This document shows positions 30,176 through 39,339 of a DNA stretch of 64,000 nt, in pieces. Within the stretch, counting starts at the first letter, position 1. Each line of letters begins with the position of its first letter. This stretch comes from Prostheceraeus crozeri. Taxonomy: Eukaryota; Platyhelminthes; Polycladida; Euryleptidae. A program made the position numbers and the translations under genes. The DNA lies in contig CAJQUW010003176.1 in NCBI GenBank assembly GCA_907163375.1, positions 558,001 through 622,000 on the forward strand, given 5' to 3'. The notes under the pieces are model-generated. The model was not told where the DNA came from. It worked only from the letters and a program-made list of their open reading frames with translations, and searched no databases.

Positions 30176-30816
30176 GTGGTTTTCAACGCATGATTGCTAT
30201 TCCACAAGAAGAATATATACATCTGACTACAATGCAGAGTGTTCAACAACCTTGGACAAATCAAATGTCACAACTTAATCAGCAATATGAACAAGAAGCT
30301 GTACAAAGTAAAAATCCATATGATCGTTTGATAAAGCAGAGTTCTACCTTAGAAGAAATGAAACAATTGAAAGAAAAAATTCGCAATGATCTTTGGCTTG
30401 GTTCACCCAAACCCTATCGCAATCGCGCACTAAGCTTATATCGAAGTCTCGAACCCAACTTGAAAATCACACAACGAGGTGAAGTGGTAGGTGATGATGG
30501 AGCAGTCATTAGGGACTCAAGAGTGCAAGATTTAATTAATCATGCTGTTCGTGATCGTCGTCGTCACTTTACACCTACAGGATGGGAGTTCTTTTTAAAA
30601 AGTATGAAGAAATTCAATGTTCCAAAGGCAATTCGTGGTCGTGATACCTTGCAGGAAATGGAAAATGATTCTACACCTAGGAAGAGAAAGTTGCAAAGTG
30701 TAGAGAGACCTAAAAAGAGAATCAAGAAAACTTTGAAAACACCCGAGAAGTTGCCGAAGCGTATACCAAAACCTTCAACACGTTATCCATCACTTGATTT
30801 TATCACAGACTTCTAA
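30172..30816 (+). CDS. Conserved-type Polinton protein of unknown function
   Basis: 214 residues. The start ATG overlaps the ATPase stop. The N-terminal half is helical with Gln-rich segments. The middle reads DGAVIRDSRVQDLINHAVRDRRRHFTP followed by a GWEFF motif, a pattern I associate with an uncharacterised protein found beside the ATPase in other Polintons. The C-terminal 50 residues are very basic (KKRIKKTLKTPEKL), with nuclear-localisation character. Possible DNA-binding partner of packaging; inferred from context only. Confidence 0.6.
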   Translation: MSGFQRMIAIPQEEYIHLTTMQSVQQPWTNQMSQLNQQYEQEAVQSKNPYDRLIKQSSTLEEMKQLKEKIRNDLWLGSPKPYRNRALSLYRSLEPNLKITQRGEVVGDDGAVIRDSRVQDLINHAVRDRRRHFTPTGWEFFLKSMKKFNVPKAIRGRDTLQEMENDSTPRKRKLQSVERPKKRIKKTLKTPEKLPKRIPKPSTRYPSLDFITDF

Positions 30817-30817
30817 T

Positions 30818-30922
30818 ATGAAGAATCTATGTTGCATCCCATGTTCAGAGTTGCCAAACATTCATGTGTCATTGAACTGCTTAAGTACATGTTGCAAAAG
30901 TGATTCATACAAGACGGCTTAA
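30818..30922 (+). CDS. Tiny Cys-rich protein of element 2
   Basis: 34 residues starting one base after the previous stop: LCCIPC followed by STCCKSD. Six Cys in pairs suggest metal binding or disulfides. Position and Cys pattern make it credible despite its size; function unknown. Confidence 0.45.
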   Translation: MKNLCCIPCSELPNIHVSLNCLSTCCKSDSYKTA

Positions 30923-31018
30923 AAAAGTAGCAAAAGCACGTCTCAAACACAAACGCAAACCCTAGCGGAGAAAAAGACTGATACTTTGAGGCAAATAAAC
31001 AATCCCTCTTAATAGACG

Positions 31019-32086
31019 ATGGATGAACATCTGAAATCAATTTACTATAACCCAAAGCATTATGCAGGTTATGCTTCAGTGAAAAAGTTGTCACAAGCAA
31101 GTGGTTATTCACAAAAACAAGTGAAGAGATGGTTAAAAGCTCAACCTGCATATACATTGCACACACAAGCTCGAAAACGTTATCCTACCCGTTCTTATAT
31201 CGTTCATGATATTGATGAACAATGGCAAGCAGATTTGGCTGATGTTTCTTTATTAGCTAAAAAGAATAAAGGCTATCGCTTTCTCCTAACTGTCATTGAC
31301 TTATTTTCTCGTTATGCTTGGGTTCAACCACTCAAGACAAAGCGTGGTGAAGAAGTGGCCGAGGCTTTTCAAAATATTTTCAGTGAAGGACGCATTCCCA
31401 CACGTATTCAGACTGATCAAGGGAAAGAGTTTGAAAACAGACATGTGCGTGCTTTATTTCGCAAACACAACATTGAGCTGTTTAGTGTGAAAAGTGCATA
31501 CAAGGCTGCAGTGGTCGAACGCTTTAATCGTACACTGAAAACTCGTCTATGGCGCTATTTCACTGCAAAAGTGACACAGAAGTGGACGGATGTATTACAA
31601 GATACTGTACACGATTACAATCATTCTGTTCATCGTATGATTGGTCACAAACCTGCTGACATAACTCCAGACATGGTGGATACAATCCGTGAAATCAATG
31701 CTAAACGCAAGCAGCCATCACAAGGTAAACGTGACATTCAGGTTGGTGACAAAGTTCGCATTTCCAAGGTGAAAAGCGTGTTTGCGAAAGGTCATCTTCC
31801 CAATTGGACGGAAGAAATATTTACTGTCTCTGAGGTTAACAAGAAATTCAAGCCCACTACCTACAAGCTTCGCGATTATCATGGTGAAGAGATTGAAGGG
31901 AGTTTTTATCGTCATGAGATAACACCCATCACCAAAGAAGATGATGACTACATGGTTGAAAAGATACTTCGTCACCAAATGCGACAAGGGGAAAGGTGGA
32001 GCCTGGTGAAATGGGCTGGCTATCCAAATTCAATGAACAGTTGGATTCGTCATTCTGACCTTTATCGTGTTAGTCATCGTTCCTAA
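31019..32086 (+). CDS. Integrase with HTH, rve core, SH3 and chromodomain, intact
   Basis: 355 residues. An N-terminal helix-turn-helix (residues 15-45, SVKKLSQASGYSQKQVKRWL) precedes the RNase H-like core with Asp72 (WQADLAD), Asp133 (QTDQGKEF) and Glu167 (VVERFNR), a standard D,D(35)E spacing. An SH3-like domain (QVGDKVRI) and a C-terminal chromodomain (about 308-346; YMVEKILRH, WAGYPNSMNSWI) follow. The frame is uninterrupted. It would cut 6-bp staggered target sites, matching the ACAAAG duplication. The chromodomain may steer insertion to chromatin with methylated histone H3 (known for chromodomain integrases; inferred here). The stop is part of a TAAGCAAAG motif. Confidence 0.93.
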   Translation: MDEHLKSIYYNPKHYAGYASVKKLSQASGYSQKQVKRWLKAQPAYTLHTQARKRYPTRSYIVHDIDEQWQADLADVSLLAKKNKGYRFLLTVIDLFSRYAWVQPLKTKRGEEVAEAFQNIFSEGRIPTRIQTDQGKEFENRHVRALFRKHNIELFSVKSAYKAAVVERFNRTLKTRLWRYFTAKVTQKWTDVLQDTVHDYNHSVHRMIGHKPADITPDMVDTIREINAKRKQPSQGKRDIQVGDKVRISKVKSVFAKGHLPNWTEEIFTVSEVNKKFKPTTYKLRDYHGEEIEGSFYRHEITPITKEDDDYMVEKILRHQMRQGERWSLVKWAGYPNSMNSWIRHSDLYRVSHRS

Positions 32087-32127
32087 GCAAAGTAATGAAT
32101 TGTGTAAATATAAATAAATAAATACCT

Positions 32128-32517
32128 ATGGATCAAACTGCTACGTTTTATTCTGCCCCATCCTATGCTAGTCATGGAGCTTGCTTTCCCGTTTATGCTG
32201 GATCGAGACGTCAAAAAGGGGGTAGTCTATTGGGTGCTGTCAAAGGTATGATGTTCCCCACTATCGCAAATGTGGGAAAATCAGCTTTAAAGGAAGCTGT
32301 AGGATTAGCAGCAGATGTAGCAAGTGATGCGCTTTCAGGAAGATTGCCGATTCGTGAATCGCTAAAGCGTCATGGAATACAGCGTTTGAAGAATGTCGGT
32401 GAGGCTGGTATCAGGTCTGTCATCAGTCATATCAATCCACTCTCTACTTCAGGCAAACGTAAGCGAAGAGCATCTCGTATACCTCCTAGCAAACGCAGAC
32501 GACGTGGACTGTTTTAA
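32128..32517 (+). CDS. pVI-like minor capsid protein
   Basis: 129 residues. GACFPVYAGSRRQKGG is followed by a Gly/Ala-rich amphipathic region, then a very basic tail (GKRKRR and KRRRRG). The VYAGSRRQKGG segment resembles Polinton proteins with adenain cleavage motifs and adenovirus pVI character. Two bases separate its stop from the start of the capsid gene, so both are probably expressed together. Confidence 0.65.
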   Translation: MDQTATFYSAPSYASHGACFPVYAGSRRQKGGSLLGAVKGMMFPTIANVGKSALKEAVGLAADVASDALSGRLPIRESLKRHGIQRLKNVGEAGIRSVISHINPLSTSGKRKRRASRIPPSKRRRRGLF

Positions 32518-32519
32518 AT

Positions 32520-33797
32520 ATGGAATGCAAAACCTCATCCCTTTGCTTATTTGATGGAACACCTATACAGACGGATATCATTAGAAATTATGTATCCATT
32601 CGTTATCCACAGACAAGTATTGATTCTGGTAGTGTCATTGAGTTTTTAGTACCAGGAAATGATGCTGAGTACATCGATGTAAATGACATCAATCTACATG
32701 TTAGGTTTAAGATAGTAAATAAGGACGGTACAAACCTTGACGACAAGGACAAAGTAGCCGTGAATAACTTGGCAATAGCAACGCTCTTCAAGGATGTATC
32801 ATTGACCATTGGTGAAACTCGGGTTGAAGGTGGTCAACACAGCTATCCCTATCTCGGTTATTTTTCAACAGTCATGCAGTTCCAGCCACAAGCACAAAAG
32901 AGTCACATGGCTGTTATGGGTTGGTGTAAAGATGAAGCTGGTAAATTTGGTGACAAAAACAAGGGATTTGTCACTCGTGAAAAGTGGACTGCAGAAAGTA
33001 GGGTGTGTGAATTATATGGTCCCCTATACTTGGACTTTTTCCGTCAATCACGCTTCTTAAAGTCAAAAGTAGACATGCGAGTTCATCTCTTGCCGAACGA
33101 TCCTAAATTTGTAATGAATTCTTATGGAGCAAAGACTGAATTTAAGATTGTGTTTGAAAGTGCTAGACTTTATGTGCGACGAATGACAGTGAATCCATCG
33201 GTGATTAATGGTCACGAGATGGGTTTGAAGAAGTATGATGCTCTTTATGATGTAAATCATACTGAGATCCATAGTTTCACCACTCCTCGTGCGCAAAAGA
33301 GCTTTGTTAAAAATAGTTTGTTTCCTATACAATCACCAAAAATGATCATTGTGGGATTGATTGCAAATGATGCATACAATGGTAACATATCGAAGAATCC
33401 CCTCAACTTTAAACACTTTGGTTTAAATCAAATCGGATTGTATCGTGATACTGATTGCATTCCTGGTACTCCTTTTTGTCCAGACTTCGCTAATGGACAT
33501 TATTCTCGCTCATATCAAAATACTATGGAGACATTTAAATACTGGAATACTGATGATACCAATGGTTTGACCTATGATGAATTTGCTAAAGGTTATACAC
33601 TTTATGCATTTGATTTGACATCAAACAATGAAGCAGGTGCTTCTTATCGTCCGGGCACAGCCACGAAGGGTCTTAAACTAGAATTCTTTTTTGAAAAAGA
33701 TTTGACGAAAACAGTCAATGTACTCATCTATGCTATGTTCGATTCTACCATTCGAATTAACAGGCTACGTGACGTTTCCGCTTCTTATACAAGTTAA
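32520..33797 (+). CDS. Major capsid protein of element 2 (F54H12.2-like hexon), intact
   Basis: 425 residues with an intact frame. The strand-rich pattern and features (YIDVNDINLHVRFKI, FKDVSLTIG, VKNSLFPIQSPKMI and NGHYSRSYQNTME) fit the F54H12.2-like double jelly-roll capsid proteins of Polintons and adintoviruses. It would form the icosahedral shell. It sits between pVI-like and protease genes, and its last base A is shared with the next start (TAATG). It is unrelated at sequence level, by eye, to the element 1 capsid. Confidence 0.85.
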   Translation: MECKTSSLCLFDGTPIQTDIIRNYVSIRYPQTSIDSGSVIEFLVPGNDAEYIDVNDINLHVRFKIVNKDGTNLDDKDKVAVNNLAIATLFKDVSLTIGETRVEGGQHSYPYLGYFSTVMQFQPQAQKSHMAVMGWCKDEAGKFGDKNKGFVTREKWTAESRVCELYGPLYLDFFRQSRFLKSKVDMRVHLLPNDPKFVMNSYGAKTEFKIVFESARLYVRRMTVNPSVINGHEMGLKKYDALYDVNHTEIHSFTTPRAQKSFVKNSLFPIQSPKMIIVGLIANDAYNGNISKNPLNFKHFGLNQIGLYRDTDCIPGTPFCPDFANGHYSRSYQNTMETFKYWNTDDTNGLTYDEFAKGYTLYAFDLTSNNEAGASYRPGTATKGLKLEFFFEKDLTKTVNVLIYAMFDSTIRINRLRDVSASYTS

Positions 33798-34258
33798 TGA
33801 GTTGGTTATCTGATGCAGAGCTAGAGAGAGTCGTTCAAGAACATGGTGATGAACGCACTGTTGCAGCATTTCGAGGTGTGCTTTCCATTAATAGTATGCT
33901 TACAGTTTTACCAAAACAACCCTCATTCATTATCATGAATACTGATACAGCACACTTACCCGGCAAACACTGGAAAGTTTTGTTTATTGATAAAAACTAT
34001 TGCGGTGAAATCTTTGATTCATTGGCCTTACCAAACTGTGATTATGTTACACGCTTCATGAACCATCATTCACGAAAATGGATTTGCAATGCTTTGGCCT
34101 ATCAACATCCCTTGTCTTCAACATGTGGAGCATATGCCCTCTACCTTGTAATGCAACGACTACATTATGACTCTTTACATGACATTTGTAAACATTTTTC
34201 ACATGATACCCTTGTCAATGAAAAGCGCATTCGTAACCTTTATAAAAGCCTTCAATAA
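33797..34258 (+). CDS. Adenain-like cysteine protease of element 2, intact
   Basis: 153 residues. Catalytic His58 (GKHWKV), Asp74 (EIFDSLA), Gln103 and Cys110 (STCGAYAL); the seven-residue Gln-Cys spacing equals that of adenain. It processes capsid precursors, and the GG motifs in the neighbouring small proteins are likely sites. The start overlaps the capsid stop (TAATG). Confidence 0.9.
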   Translation: MSWLSDAELERVVQEHGDERTVAAFRGVLSINSMLTVLPKQPSFIIMNTDTAHLPGKHWKVLFIDKNYCGEIFDSLALPNCDYVTRFMNHHSRKWICNALAYQHPLSSTCGAYALYLVMQRLHYDSLHDICKHFSHDTLVNEKRIRNLYKSLQ

Positions 34259-34375
34259 ATCTGTATGATTAAAATTTGTTTTCTTTATTATACTTCAATG
34301 GAAAAGTAGATGATGTGATTGATTATGTTGTATTTAGTCATCAAACATGAATAGGTAGAGATAAGAAGACATTGT

Positions 34376-34729
34376 TCACTTGTCACACTCATGCTTATGA
34401 GCGTTGGTTTGTTGAAGGTAAGTCATTATGCGAGGATGTATGCGTTCTCTATACTTGTTCCAACTGGAGGATGCAAAATGTATAACACCATATTGATCAT
34501 GAAGAGCAATGAAATCTCGTCGAATAATGAATAGACGCCCACCTAGAGGGATATAGTACATTGGATGATGCATGATATGTAAAGCATCGTGGAGGTTATC
34601 CATTTGAAAAGGTGATAAACTTATTTTAACCTGTCGATGAGTATCGCAGAAGGTAATGCGTCGAGCCTTCCATGTAACGTGACACTGAGAAGAGAGCTTG
34701 GCAATCATGGTTAGTTTTAGACATAGCAA
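34376..34729 (-). CDS. Hypothetical protein on the opposite strand
   Basis: 117 codons on the minus strand within a plus-strand cluster. It is basic and strand-rich (VKISLSPF, LGGRLFIIRRDF) with His pairs. A faint likeness to small PC4-type DNA-binding domains (a strand, Arg-Arg, then a Trp-containing helix) is not strong enough to name it. It is the only gene oriented against the 28-37 kb cluster. Confidence 0.4.
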   Translation of the reverse strand: MLCLKLTMIAKLSSQCHVTWKARRITFCDTHRQVKISLSPFQMDNLHDALHIMHHPMYYIPLGGRLFIIRRDFIALHDQYGVIHFASSSWNKYRERIHPRIMTYLQQTNAHKHECDK

Positions 34730-34773
34730 AACGTTTGCCTAGTCTTCTCGTTTAAGCAAAGCATTCATAAGAA

Positions 34774-35340
34774 ATGGACGAAGTCATGTTAAGATTGATC
34801 ATCATATTATCATTTGCAATAGTGACATTAGCGGGACGAGGATTAGATGATACAGTTCGTCTCATCAAATCACCTATTCATGCAACAAGACCTATGGAAG
34901 ATGTAATTCTTTCCGCCATAGCCGATCCTTGGCAAAATCATGCTTACAAACTTCAGATTTTACGTCAGCGAATGGGTCATGCGTGGGAAATGGTGTTAAC
35001 AGATTATGGCTTTAAGCGATCGCCTGTAGGCGGTATCGATTTGATCAATCCTGTACGTCGCATTGCAATGGAATTAAAAAATAGCTGCCGTGTGAGCTCA
35101 TCAATAAAACGTGAAATATTTCATACCCTTGCAGATTTTAAATGTAGAAGACCAAGATATCAAGTCATATTTGGTTGTATCAACTATTGCAATATGAAAG
35201 AAGGCGTTACAACCATACTTAGGGGAGTGCATTATGTGAAAGGGCAATCACTCTTAACCGAATTCCTAGGACGACAAAAAGTGCCTACTGTGAATAGATT
35301 GAAAGTACCAGTTCGTTATGTCATGCGACATAACGTCTAA
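34774..35340 (+). CDS. Eco47II/Sau96I-like PD-(D/E)XK restriction-type nuclease with hydrophobic leader
   Basis: 188 residues. A PD-(D/E)XK centre is visible: Asp89 in GGIDLIN, then Glu100 and Lys102 in AMELKNS, followed by SSSIKREIF and a Leu helix. The order (G-I-D-L-I-N, about ten residues, E-L-K-N, then Ser-rich and a helix) matches what I know of type II restriction enzymes such as Eco47II and Sau96I. A hydrophobic segment at residues 5-20 looks like a signal peptide or membrane anchor, odd for a DNA nuclease. ATG 34774 lies 12 bases after a TAAGCAAAG motif, and the end overlaps the penton-like start. Possible roles: host or competitor DNA degradation, or resolution of replication products (inference). 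Confidence 0.65.
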   Translation: MDEVMLRLIIILSFAIVTLAGRGLDDTVRLIKSPIHATRPMEDVILSAIADPWQNHAYKLQILRQRMGHAWEMVLTDYGFKRSPVGGIDLINPVRRIAMELKNSCRVSSSIKREIFHTLADFKCRRPRYQVIFGCINYCNMKEGVTTILRGVHYVKGQSLLTEFLGRQKVPTVNRLKVPVRYVMRHNV

Positions 35341-37004
35341 GCAAACGACGCTTTATGTTGATACTTTAACATCGAGTTTACAGCAGTGTTTCCCAGTAAT
35401 GCTCAACCTGATCGATATGAAAATACAGCTGCCGAGTTTGAGACTGATTTAACACAGCCGATTGACTTAAATGGTGATTGGGAAGTAGCCCTGCAAGATT
35501 TGCGCTATGTGAATAATACAAGAACCATTGCAAATGAAGAGATTAGATTAGGCACTGCAACGAATCAAGACTTGTACTTTCCAAAACTAGAGCGAAATGA
35601 TAAAGTACATACCTACAACTTCAATGAACATGCAGCAGAGTGGAATTCTATTCCTACAGTAAACATCCGTCGGGGAAAGCCAGCTGTTGATGAGATTGTA
35701 AATGGCCGTACTTTAATTATCACTGCAGATACAGACATACCCATTGCTAAAAATGCTTCACCCCTGAAATGGAAACAACCTACAAACCCATCATTCCGTC
35801 ATCGTTTAGAGCAAACATACTATTAAATGAAAATTTAACGCCTATTGAATGTTATGAATGATTTGGCAAAGGATCTATGGTTCTGGCAGATGGATCCAAA
35901 TCTACATAAAGTTACACTCTACATGAGACCGACTACTATTTCCCATGGATTTTATGTGAGTGGACCTCCGCAAAGGATATTGAATCTTAAATCACGTTTC
36001 TCTCTACCTATCGCAAAATTTGCAGAAGTAAAAGGAGGTGGCGCCTTCCCTTTGAGAGCTCAAGTGTCCATGAAAGTATCAAAGCAGATAAAGAAATATC
36101 CAAATTGGCACAAGAAAAATTTAATATTACCCTTCTTCCCCTTGATCGTACGCATGAGCGCTCTATACTTTTTAAAGCTGGTACTGTTGATGACTTGATC
36201 AAACAGGTAGATGAAATAAAGGGATTATCTATGTACATCATTCGAGAACACAATAAAGCAAGGATTGATTTCCGAAATGATTATGAGCGTTGACACATTG
36301 GATTTGTTCACATCAATTCTAGATTTCGCGATTTGCTCTCTTTAAAAACAGACGTCTTATGGTCATACCATGAATGGGAGAATGTGAAAATAACATCTGA
36401 ACAGCAATCCGATTGCCGAATGGCCCTTCATTTCAAACGCACAGACCCTGTTTTACGTCCAAGTCTTACATGGAAGCCAAATGAAAAGTTACCGATACCT
36501 CCAAAGCATTATAGCAATGGCTATGATGTTTGTACATACTTGAACAAGGGTGTATCAAATCTACACTCATATCATTTTGACTATGATCCTAAAGAAAATA
36601 CATTCTGTATCAGTGTACATGGTAAAACGGTCATTCACATTTCAAAAGAGTTGACAAAGATTTTAGGATTCAAACGTGACATGTTCTACGACGAGAAGTA
36701 CCGTGGCTCAACATCCTTGCTCGATATGAATATCAATCACTTTTACATTTACAGTAACTTTATCCATTCAACACAAGTTGGTGGTGAAATGGTTCCCCTT
36801 TTAAGATATATTCCTATTGACAGTAGCGACTTTAGTGTGACCATGCACAGGGAGTTCCTGAACAAGGTATACATTCCAGTCAATGTATCACGATTATCCC
36901 ATTGCAAATTTGGTATCTATGATGACAGTGGTAATCCTATTCAATTCATTGGTGGTTGTACTGTCTTAACACTTCACTTTCGTCAGATAACATCAAATCA
37001 CTAA
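35318..37004 (+). pseudogene. Penton-like minor capsid protein of element 2, several frameshifts
   Basis: At least four frames make up one gene of about 560 residues. An N-terminal frame opens at ATG 35318. The second (35386-35826) has PIDLNGDWEVALQDL, typical of penton-like proteins. The third (35845-36198) has FYVSGPPQRI, and 36105-36293 contributes the next piece. The last (36333-37004) has HSYHFDYD, KILGF and the terminal strand VLTLHFRQI. Several indels are needed to join them, so this copy is inactive. It follows the nuclease gene with a 23-base overlap. Confidence 0.75.
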
Positions 37005-37111
37005 TGTTGCGTGTGGCGCAGTCAATGTCTTTTCTTTCTTGATTAGGTGGCCGTTAAGGCCGTGGTCTCATAAAGACCGTTTGGGACATTCTCTGGTCTC
37101 ATCAAGGCTTT

Positions 37112-37297
37112 TCACTCCTGAAAGTCAGCCTCGTTTATGAAAGGCTCACTCTCAACCGTTTGTAGAGTAAGCTGCTTGCAGCCTTCAATCATTTGTCTCT
37201 CTTTCTCTTCCTCTTTTTGTTGAAACTTTCTCTCAACTTCCTTCTTCGCAGGAGTTGAGGTAGCAAGAGGTGTGAATGTTTCCTCTGTGTCGGACAT
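37112..37297 (-). CDS. Small acidic/coiled-coil protein near the right end
   Basis: 61 residues from the internal ATG 37297 (MSDTEETFTPLATSTP), with a Lys/Glu-rich helix and an acidic end (SEPFINEADF). A TATATA box lies about 35 bases upstream on the minus strand (around 37332), supporting this start rather than the longer frame to 37432. Divergent from the gene at 37453. Unknown function. Confidence 0.5.
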   Translation of the reverse strand: MSDTEETFTPLATSTPAKKEVERKFQQKEEEKERQMIEGCKQLTLQTVESEPFINEADFQE

Positions 37298-37406
37298 GAC
37301 TATGATAGTGAAATGCACGACACTCTTCTTTATATATGATAATGATGCATTGTGATTGATAAATGGCTGTCGTCCAATGAGAGAGCGCGAAGCAGGAAGA
37401 GAGAAT

Positions 37407-37415
37407 CTATATAAG
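37407..37415 (+). promoter_or_regulatory. TATA box of the gene at 37453
   Basis: CTATATAAG, 38 bases before ATG 37453. With the minus-strand TATATA near 37332 it forms a divergent promoter region for two short genes. Confidence 0.6.
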
Positions 37416-37452
37416 TGCGGTGCAATGACCATTTCCTCATAATATCATCAAA

Positions 37453-37788
37453 ATGGATACACCACCGAACACCTATGCCCTACTCATGCCCAATGCCCCA
37501 CGCAAGAGGCAAGTGAAAACTATTTACGATGGTGAGATCGAGCCGCTGCAGTTGGATGAGGAAATCATCATCATTTCCGACGATGAAGAGGATAGTACTG
37601 ATACAATCAGGGCCGCCTTCCCGAGTGTATCTCCAAAAGAAGTCATGATAAAGCGGTGTGTTGAGACTCTCTGTAGCTGGCTAGACCTACTCTCTCCTTC
37701 TAGTCAGCCCCGCAATCAAGAAGAGTTTGACTTGGCAGACTTAATTTATCGTCTTATTACAAAACGCATTGCCTTTATTTCTTTTTAA
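37453..37788 (+). CDS. Acidic protein with SUMO-interaction motif
   Basis: 111 residues. The segment EEIIIISDDEEDS is a textbook SUMO-interacting motif: four hydrophobic residues followed by an acidic Ser patch. The C-terminal half is helical with Leu, Arg and Trp. It could dock to SUMO-rich nuclear bodies, which act in antiviral defence (inference). ATG follows a TATA box. No domain family recognised. Confidence 0.55.
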   Translation: MDTPPNTYALLMPNAPRKRQVKTIYDGEIEPLQLDEEIIIISDDEEDSTDTIRAAFPSVSPKEVMIKRCVETLCSWLDLLSPSSQPRNQEEFDLADLIYRLITKRIAFISF

Positions 37789-38068
37789 AAAATGTGTATC
37801 ATGACAGTGTTGTTTTTCCTTCATATCAACTACATGACTTCGAAATGATCATCGAGTAAGCAGTGTCGATTGGGAGCTATTGTTAGAATAAAATATCCTA
37901 TCATCTAGACACTTAACACAGTTACTAGAAATCATTCAACATATGAAACATGATTTTAGGTGAATCAATTGAAGCAACGTTATCAACCTAACCCCATATC
38001 TAAATTCCTCCATTTATTTCCATTTCTAGATAAATACATTGCAAAACAAAGACATGTAGTATGTAGGT
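37789..38068. other. Short gap with no gene
   Basis: AT-rich. It contains a weak TAAGCAGTG variant at about 37857 and nothing coding. Confidence 0.5.
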
Positions 38069-38344
38069 TTATTTATCAAAGTTCAGTGGGACTGTTTTCA
38101 AGTCATTATAAAACCTGTAATATACCACTCGCTTTGGTACATCCGGCACTCTTCTGAGCCGCGTCGTCTTTGGTGTGAACTCGCCCTCACTCCATACAAC
38201 TTGGGTGATGTCACTTTTGCTACCACTCTTCTCCTCAACATTGACGATTTTGGATTTATTGTCACTGTTCACATCCCCGTCCCATTCATCAACAACTTCG
38301 AAAATTTTGTAGAAAATATTCAAGGCTTCAGAAGAATTTGCCAT
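38069..38344 (-). CDS. Hypothetical acidic-to-basic small protein
   Basis: 91 residues from ATG 38344. A TATA-like ACTATATAAG on the minus strand (about 38396-38405) supports the start. The protein begins with an amphipathic helix (ALNIFYKIFEVVDEW), then charged turns, then a basic end with RRVPDVPKRVVYYRF. No family recognised. Confidence 0.5.
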   Translation of the reverse strand: MANSSEALNIFYKIFEVVDEWDGDVNSDNKSKIVNVEEKSGSKSDITQVVWSEGEFTPKTTRLRRVPDVPKRVVYYRFYNDLKTVPLNFDK

Positions 38345-38747
38345 ACTAGACTGTTCGATCGTGTAACGTGAATGAGAAGTGCTGCATACGTTTCACTTAT
38401 ATAGTTATTTAACAATGAGTCCCTCAACAGCCAATCAGAATGATTCTAATTTAGATAGAGATTCCTTTTTTCACTTTATCAACCTGTGTTGCAGTAAAAC
38501 GTTTGTACAACATCATAAAGTTTCTGACTACACTCACAAGAGCTTGTTCACTAGTGAAGAGAGAAATGAGCATATGGCTGCATGTGGTGAAAGGGTGGCC
38601 TCCCGTTTCATTACCATTCATCATTTATTCTTCCCCTCTGCATTCCATATGCGAAGATATGTGGCGGGCTTGGGACCGCTTTAGCTGCATTAGAAGGTGG
38701 TCCTTAAGAGGGCTCATGGGACATTCTCGGGATCGTAATCAGACACC

Positions 38748-39017
38748 TTACTTTAGACCGATTTTGCTGAGAGAGTCTTTAATTCTCTCTATGGTAGCAG
38801 CATCAACCTCTACTGCTACTAACTGACTACTTGGGGGTGGTATATAGCCCCACTGAGTCATATCATCTTTATCGCCGCAATCAGATGCACCTATACGAAC
38901 AACATTGTTAAAAATCATTTCTCGCTCTTCAGCCCCGTGAAACTCTTGAAATAAATTTCTCGACTTCAATCAAGGCTTATCAGGAGAGCTGACTAGAGTG
39001 TTGCGCGTTTGCTCCAT
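38748..39017 (-). pseudogene. Small protein gene next to the right terminal repeat, in-frame stop
   Basis: ATG 39017 follows a GGTATATAAACC box (minus strand, about 39050-39060). The frame meets TGA at 38970-38972, then continues for 73 codons (RNLFQEFHG, then acidic, ending DSLSKIGLK). A single stop therefore inactivates an otherwise normal gene of about 89 codons. Unknown function. Confidence 0.5.
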
Positions 39018-39339
39018 GACTGAAATGAATATGAAAGTGATGCAACGGTTTATATACCCAGCGAGCACAAAGCCATGATTCCGACCTTCCTTATTTGGCC
39101 ATGCATTTGACATGACAACAGCGGTTTTACCATGTATGGGCATCGGCAGTCACCATGCTTTCAGTTACCAACTCCCAGCACAAAGACGGGTTACCCTATG
39201 ACGCGAAAAGGTTTGACGTCAATGCCTGCAGTAACCGTCTCATTTTTACCAAGTTACAATGACAAACAATAGACGTTGCCAACCCTGAGTTACTGAGGCT
39301 GGACGAGATTTCACAAAGGCCCGATAGCAAGCCAGCAAC

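Noticed and set aside
34376..34729. PC4-like coactivator
   Set aside because: The resemblance is limited to a few residues; reported only as a hypothetical protein.
38379..38826. Plus-strand ORFs of about 100 codons
   Set aside because: They overlap each other and the promoters of minus-strand genes, and have no domain or leader signal.
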